This document shows positions 12,586-16,078 of a DNA stretch of 16,078 nucleotides, piece after piece (the stretch's first letter is position 1; each line of letters starts with the position of its first letter). Both the position numbers and the translations under genes were made by a program. Source of the stretch: JAGWAC01 sp038046265 (GTDB lineage Archaea > Nanobdellota > Nanobdellia > SCGC-AAA011-G17 > JACPIM01). The DNA lies in NCBI GenBank assembly GCA_038046265.1, contig JBBSWN010000005.1:1-16078 (forward strand). Direction: 5' to 3'. A model generated the notes under the pieces. The model had not been told where the DNA came from. It saw only the letters and a program-made list of their open reading frames with translations, and searched no databases.

Positions 12586-12723
12586 CTAACTAGTTGGCTG
12601 TGCATAAGTTGTTACAGGATCCCAGAATCCATATCCAATACTTACAAGGGCTTTAGCCCCTGAGTAGTTTACGCTTTTGGCTAGCTTGTAGTTTATATTT
12701 GGACATTTTATAGTCTCATTAAT
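12586..12723 (-). pseudogene. orphan 3' coding fragment, 45 codons
   Basis: On the minus strand a frame is open from a stop at 12724-12726 to TAG at 12586-12588. It reads KCPNINYKLAKSVNYSGAKA then LVSIGYGFWDPVTTYAQPTS. It is protein-like but has no start codon, so it looks like the C-terminal end of a lost gene. It lies immediately after the PIN toxin-antitoxin module and just before the membrane-protein gene. It could be the tail of the truncated Tat lipoprotein on the other side of the module (inference). Confidence 0.45.
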
Positions 12724-12727
12724 TTAA

Positions 12728-13036
12728 TTAAAACTTATTATCTTGCTTTTGCCTTATTTCACCTTCAGAAGTATCTATTAATTCCAGTCCTTCTTCATCT
12801 ATTATCTGTTGCATTTCCCAATATTCAATATCTAAAATCTCAGCAGCTTCTCTAATAGTTAATTTCTCTTCTTTTAATGATTCAATTACTTTTGTTTTTA
12901 ATTCCTTTTTTAATCCTTCTGTTATTAATTGCCTTATTGCTGTAGACCTATCTTCTAGTTTTTGTTCTGCATAAAAGTCTATTCTCTTTAAAAGTTTAGG
13001 ATATAATGTTGTGTTAACTCTGATTACTTTTTCCAT
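12728..13036 (-). CDS. antitoxin: ribbon-helix-helix plus UPF0175-like helix-turn-helix
   Basis: A 102-aa protein with two parts. Residues 1-45 are a ribbon-helix-helix (VIRVNTTLYPKLLKRIDFYA, then RSTAIRQLITEGLKKEL). Residues about 50-85 are a UPF0175-style segment (KVIESLKEEKLTIREAAEIL, then DIEYWEMQQIIDEEGLEL). UPF0175 proteins accompany DUF3368/PIN toxins in archaea and bacteria. It is the second gene, overlapping the toxin by 23 nt, with GGAGG (13048-13052) 11 nt before its ATG and inside the toxin gene. Toxin-first order is the reverse of most vapBC operons. It should neutralise the PIN nuclease and bind the shared promoter. Confidence 0.85.
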   Translation of the reverse strand: MEKVIRVNTTLYPKLLKRIDFYAEQKLEDRSTAIRQLITEGLKKELKTKVIESLKEEKLTIREAAEILDIEYWEMQQIIDEEGLELIDTSEGEIRQKQDNKF

Positions 13037-13523
13037 TTTTTTGTGAACCTCCTATTTCTTCATATAATTTCTTTGATTTTAGAGATAATCTTTTTTGTTG
13101 AATTAATTTTTGTAATAGTTCATTAAATTCTTCTTTTGTTAATCTATTTGTCTTAGTTAAATGTAGTAAAATGTCTGGCGCGTTTCGAACTTCAATATTT
13201 TCTGCTTTTGCCCTTCTTCCTAATTTAACATCATCAACAAAAAGATAATCTTTTTTCTCTTTTGCAAAGTTTATCACTTTTGAATCTATTTTACTTACTC
13301 CTGAAAATTCTTCATATTTTTTTATATTGCTAATCATTATTATTTTTTCATCAAATATTTTCTTAATTTTTATTGCGTCAGCATATCCTAAATTAATGCC
13401 TTTTTTTACGCATTCTTCATATACTTCTTCTATGGTTTCAATTTTTGTCTTTAGTAGTTTTAGTAAGTCTAACTTTTGTATTTTTGCAAAGCTAATAATA
13501 GTTGATGAATCTATTGTTGGCAT
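13014..13523 (-). CDS. PIN-domain toxin, DUF3368/VapC-like
   Basis: A 169-aa protein with a PIN nuclease fold. Acidic candidates for the metal site are Asp5 (PTIDSSTII), Glu33/Glu36 (EEVYEE), Asp80 (SKIDSKV) and Asp97/Asp98 (LFVDDVKLGRRA). The 'DSS' opening and the 'FVDDVKLGRRAKAENIEV' block are typical of DUF3368-type PIN toxins. The helical tail (SKKLYEEIGGS) is also usual. Such toxins cleave RNA; the target is unknown here. It is the first gene of the module. TTTAAATA at 13550-13557 gives a leader of only about 4 nt. This TATA box overlaps the stop codon of the truncated Tat lipoprotein ORF. Confidence 0.88.
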   Translation of the reverse strand: MPTIDSSTIISFAKIQKLDLLKLLKTKIETIEEVYEECVKKGINLGYADAIKIKKIFDEKIIMISNIKKYEEFSGVSKIDSKVINFAKEKKDYLFVDDVKLGRRAKAENIEVRNAPDILLHLTKTNRLTKEEFNELLQKLIQQKRLSLKSKKLYEEIGGSQKNGKSNQS

Positions 13524-13549
13524 ACTTAGTGTGTTATAAGCATATAAAG

Positions 13550-13557
13550 TATTTAAA
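13550..13557 (-). promoter_or_regulatory. TATA box of the PIN toxin-antitoxin module
   Basis: TTTAAATA on the minus strand is centred about 30 nt above the toxin ATG, predicting a nearly leaderless mRNA. It overlaps the stop codon of the upstream 53-aa ORF. Confidence 0.5.
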
Positions 13558-13714
13558 TGTTTTGTTTTCTAGTTGGGGTTGGAGTAGGAGAAGATCCACC
13601 ACATTTATTACAACCCAGATTAAAAGGCAGCACTAAATTTCCAGCAACTAAACCAATCTTAAATAAATCTCTCCTAGAAATTCCTTCCTTGCTTAATATT
13701 AATTCTAAGCTCAT
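13553..13714 (-). pseudogene. truncated Tat-exported lipoprotein (53 aa: signal, lipobox and linker only)
   Basis: A 53-codon ORF. It has a twin-arginine signal SRRDLFKIG at 13-21, a hydrophobic stretch GLVAGNLVLPFNLG, a lipobox-like LGC with Cys35, and a CGGSSPTPTPT linker, the usual start of a Tat-exported lipoprotein. It then stops after RKQNI with no mature domain. The start at ATG 13714 lies 17 nt after the stop of the 103-aa gene, so it belongs to the same operon. The PIN module begins exactly where the mature domain should be. I read it as a gene broken by that module, although a very small exported lipoprotein cannot be excluded. Confidence 0.65.
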
Positions 13715-13731
13715 TTTATCTATAATTAATA

Positions 13732-14043
13732 TTACTCTTTTTTATATTCGGAAACAATCTTTTTCCAATCCTTTGTTTTTGGAGATGCTCTTAAAGTATA
13801 ATAAATTCTCTCACCTGTTGGAGAATCTTCAGCACATAAAAATATTATTTCTCCTGTTTTGGTTTCTCTGTATCTTGATATTCTTGATGGATCAATACCA
13901 TGCTCGTCTATATATCTTGATACTTCAAAACCTTCAAAGGCAGCTGCTAAATTCTCTAAGTCAGATTCATCTTTAGAATCTTCTTTCTTATCAGCCATAT
14001 CCTTCTTTTGGGCTTTAGAGGTTAAATTCTTTGTGCTTTTCAT
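13732..14043 (-). CDS. hypothetical protein, 103 aa
   Basis: Family not recognised. Residues 1-30 are charged and low-complexity (Lys/Asp/Ser), and the protein may really start at Met16. Residues 35-100 look like a small alpha/beta domain: FEVSRYIDEHGIDPSRISRY, TGEIIFLCAED, GERIYYTLRASPKTKDWKKI. It has a single cysteine and no membrane segment. It lies 16 nt downstream of the radical SAM gene and 17 nt upstream of the small Tat ORF, so it is the third gene of the methyltransferase-radical SAM operon. It could be an accessory subunit or substrate carrier, but nothing in the sequence proves it. Confidence 0.6.
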   Translation of the reverse strand: MKSTKNLTSKAQKKDMADKKEDSKDESDLENLAAAFEGFEVSRYIDEHGIDPSRISRYRETKTGEIIFLCAEDSPTGERIYYTLRASPKTKDWKKIVSEYKKE

Positions 14044-14059
14044 GTCTACTTCACGATAA

Positions 14060-15187
14060 TCACAATATTCTAAAATAATTATTTAAGACTTCATTATCTA
14101 TCTGATTTTTATTTAAAAATGAATTAATAATTTCTGTTTTAAATAAATTATTTAATGGAACATCTAATTCATCTATTTTAAATGCAAGTTCCCTATATTT
14201 TTTTATCATTTCTTCACTTTCTTCATTTATTTCCATTTCATAAACTTTTAAAAATAATTTCTCAGAAATTTCTTTATTTATAGATAAAGGAGACTTTGGA
14301 ATAAATCTTTTAATTCTGTAATCTATTTTATATTGTTTGCAAAAAGACTTGATTTTTCTTCCTATTATTGCCCAGGAATTATCTTTTGGAGAATAATTGT
14401 CTTTATACAAATCTTTATATTTTTCAACTAGGTTTTTATCAAATTTTTCTAGGGAATTATAAAAAAAATCTTCTTGTCCTTTAAGAAAAACAAGTCCACC
14501 AGCTAAAACAAATTTTCCATTATTTTCTTTTGTTTTTTTAACTAAATTTTTAAGATTTTCCTCACTATCATTAATAAATGGCATTATAGGAATTAAGGCA
14601 ATTCCTGTATATATTCCCGCATCTGCAAATTGTTTCATAATATTAAATCTACTTTCTAAAGAAGATGCAAAAGTCTCAAATGCATTTCTGTATTTTCCAG
14701 AATCTTCTGAATTAATACTAAATACAACACAAGCCCAAGACTTTGCATTTATTTTTTTTATAATTTCAAGGTCTCTTATAACTAAAGGTGATTTGGCTAT
14801 AATTATTGTTGGGAATTCATGTTTAAGACAAACTTCAAGCATTTTTCTAGATAATTTATATTTACTTTCAATAGGCTGATAATCTCCAACAACTATAATA
14901 TCCTTTGGTAAATTAGAAAGTTCTTTATCTAATATTTCTGGAGCATTTATCCTTACTCTGATAAATTGCGAAAAAGGATCTTCAAGGTTTTTTGTTTTTT
15001 CATTTTTTATAGTTAATCCATACATATCTCCTCTTAAAAAACAGTAAGAACAGGCATATTGACAACCAAGGTAGGGTGCTGCAGAATATTTTGTCCAGAA
15101 CCATCCCCCGTCAGCATGCTCATTAATATTAAGAACTTTATCTACTTTAATCTCTTCATAAATAATTTCGCGATTTGTATTATTCAT
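14060..15187 (-). CDS. radical SAM protein, SPL/DNA repair photolyase-like (COG1533 type)
   Basis: A 375-aa radical SAM enzyme. The cluster motif is YLGCQYACSYCFLR with Cys42, Cys46 and Cys49 (C-x3-C-x2-C). The N-terminal segment and DIIVVGDYQPIESKYKLSRK (about 95-114), then PTIIIAKSPLVIRDLE, follow the layout of spore-photoproduct-lyase-like proteins annotated as DNA repair photolyase. These proteins are mostly of unknown substrate. The C-terminal part (KQYKIDYRIKRFIP and a helical end) has only one more Cys, so there is no SPASM-type extra cluster. It overlaps the methyltransferase gene by ATGA, which strongly suggests coupled translation and a joint pathway. Family certain, reaction unknown. 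Confidence 0.88.
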   Translation of the reverse strand: MNNTNREIIYEEIKVDKVLNINEHADGGWFWTKYSAAPYLGCQYACSYCFLRGDMYGLTIKNEKTKNLEDPFSQFIRVRINAPEILDKELSNLPKDIIVVGDYQPIESKYKLSRKMLEVCLKHEFPTIIIAKSPLVIRDLEIIKKINAKSWACVVFSINSEDSGKYRNAFETFASSLESRFNIMKQFADAGIYTGIALIPIMPFINDSEENLKNLVKKTKENNGKFVLAGGLVFLKGQEDFFYNSLEKFDKNLVEKYKDLYKDNYSPKDNSWAIIGRKIKSFCKQYKIDYRIKRFIPKSPLSINKEISEKLFLKVYEMEINEESEEMIKKYRELAFKIDELDVPLNNLFKTEIINSFLNKNQIDNEVLNNYFRIL

Positions 15188-16044
15188 TTTCTTGCAATTA
15201 ATCTAAAATATCCAAATTTATTTTCTTGATATAGTTTAATTGTAAACTTTATATCTCTTTTTAAAATCTCTGTTAATTCCTCCCCATACTCAGGTAATAA
15301 CTTTTTAATTATTGGACAAAAACATCTATCAAATTCTCTTTCGAAGTGTTTTGGCATAAGCTCTCTTCCAACATTACTAACATCAACTATATCTTCTACT
15401 TTAAATCCTATACTTTCCATAAAAGACATATATTCTTCAATTGTTCCAAATGATGGATTTTGCCAAATTTGTTTTAATTTTTGATGTTCTTCTTCTTTAG
15501 TATCTTTAGTAATTACCCAATCATCAAAAGCTAAGATTCCATTTGGCTTTAAAACTCTATAAAATTCTCTTAATGTTTTTGGTTTATTTTGAATATGATA
15601 AAACATGTTCATTGTCCATACAACACTAAAGGCTTCATCTTTAAAAGGTAGGTCTTCTGCATCTCCTAAACAAAGACCTACTAAATTTTCTAGACTTGTT
15701 TCTTTTGTTAATCTTTTAGCTGTTTTTGTTTGAAGTTCGCTTATATTCAAGCCAACAACTCTACAACCAAATGTGTGAGCTAAATATCTTCCTGGACCTC
15801 CAATTCCAGAACCAACATCTAAAACAAGAGAGGAACCATTTATTTTAGCTAGTGATGCTAATCTTTCGCAGCATTTAATTGCTCCTTCTTTCCAACGATT
15901 TCCATCTCTCCAAATTTCTTCATCATAGATCATAGGTGGATGTAATTGATCACCAGACATTAAACCAATTAACCCGGCTCCGGATAGACCATATAAACTT
16001 CCAATTATATCGCTATTATAATATCTCTTTGTGTGCTCTACCAT
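15184..16044 (-). CDS. class I SAM-dependent methyltransferase (UbiE/sterol-methyltransferase-like)
   Basis: A 286-aa methyltransferase. The SAM site is LVLDVGSGIGGPGRYLAHTF (about 73-92), then VVGLNIS, and GDAEDLPFKDEAFSVVWTMN (about 126-145), with the post-core LREFYRVLKPNGILAFDDWV. The GIGGPGRYLA loop resembles tocopherol/sterol and glycine/sarcosine-type N- and C-methyltransferases, so a small-molecule or lipid substrate is likelier than DNA or protein. The N-terminal TKRYYNSDIIGSLYGLSGAG is also of that type. It is the first gene of an operon and ends within the ATGA overlap with the radical SAM gene. No Shine-Dalgarno site is present; an AT-rich stretch lies at 16058-16078. Substrate unknown. 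Confidence 0.9.
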   Translation of the reverse strand: MVEHTKRYYNSDIIGSLYGLSGAGLIGLMSGDQLHPPMIYDEEIWRDGNRWKEGAIKCCERLASLAKINGSSLVLDVGSGIGGPGRYLAHTFGCRVVGLNISELQTKTAKRLTKETSLENLVGLCLGDAEDLPFKDEAFSVVWTMNMFYHIQNKPKTLREFYRVLKPNGILAFDDWVITKDTKEEEHQKLKQIWQNPSFGTIEEYMSFMESIGFKVEDIVDVSNVGRELMPKHFEREFDRCFCPIIKKLLPEYGEELTEILKRDIKFTIKLYQENKFGYFRLIARK

Positions 16045-16078
16045 TTTAATGTAAGAATTTATTTTATCTTATTCTATA

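Noticed and set aside
13553..13714. The small Tat ORF as a precursor peptide modified by the radical SAM enzyme and methyltransferase
   Set aside because: The twin-arginine signal, lipobox and Ser/Pro/Thr linker fit a lipoprotein start better than a modified-peptide precursor.
13557..13976. A 139-codon plus-strand reading frame
   Set aside because: It is antisense to the 103-aa gene and the Tat-signal ORF, has an unnatural composition and no promoter of its own.
1..16078. CRISPR array, insertion sequence, integrase or rRNA
   Set aside because: No regularly spaced repeats, transposase or integrase motifs, terminal inverted repeats or rRNA segments were seen.

Overview
The window is AT-rich archaeal DNA, most like a DPANN genome of the Woesearchaeota/Pacearchaeota type. 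The signs are a stand-alone archaeal Elp3, an AbrB-PhoU regulator, an Lrp/AsnC regulator, DUF5667 and DUF5684 proteins, a membrane protein with a cytoplasmic winged helix, a secreted protein with a D-N-D-x-D-G motif, a tRNA without encoded CCA, and TATA boxes about 26 nt ahead of start codons. The phylum is inferred from gene content; no rRNA or ribosomal protein is present. Translation signals are of two kinds: genes behind their own TATA box are often leaderless, while several others carry GGAGG-type Shine-Dalgarno sites.

Layout. 1-71: 3' part of a tRNA cut by the window edge, probably tRNA-Ile. 89-3310 (minus): an unknown 196-aa protein, an sppA/RDD membrane-peptidase pair, a Bcp-type peroxiredoxin, and a secreted coiled-coil DUF5667 protein with phased direct repeats upstream. 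3396-4223 (minus): membrane-anchored winged-helix protein. 4448-6127 (plus): Elp3. 6135-8179 (minus): a coupled DUF5684/unknown pair and a Cys-rich surface protein. 8215-8737 (minus): MazF/PemK-like toxin and antitoxin with an inverted repeat around the TATA box. 8783-9643 (minus): Lrp-like regulator and an unknown small protein. 9814-10710 (plus): AbrB-PhoU regulator, divergent from Lrp, with two matching dyads at its promoter.

10719-14043 is the accessory part: gene remnants, an unknown helical protein convergent with a membrane protein/SGHY-motif ORF pair that meet at a -1 frameshift-like site, and a PIN toxin/RHH-UPF0175 antitoxin module. That module lies between a truncated Tat-lipoprotein N-terminus and an orphan 3' coding fragment. 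14060-16044 (minus): a methyltransferase and an SPL-like radical SAM protein overlapping by ATGA, the first two genes of a tight operon.

Themes are envelope proteins (SppA, RDD, DUF5667, surface proteins), transcription factors with readable operators, and two toxin-antitoxin modules. The best candidates for something undescribed are the methyltransferase/radical SAM operon, the frameshift-linked membrane/SGHY protein with its convergent neighbour, and the toxin-antitoxin module apparently set inside a broken Tat lipoprotein gene.
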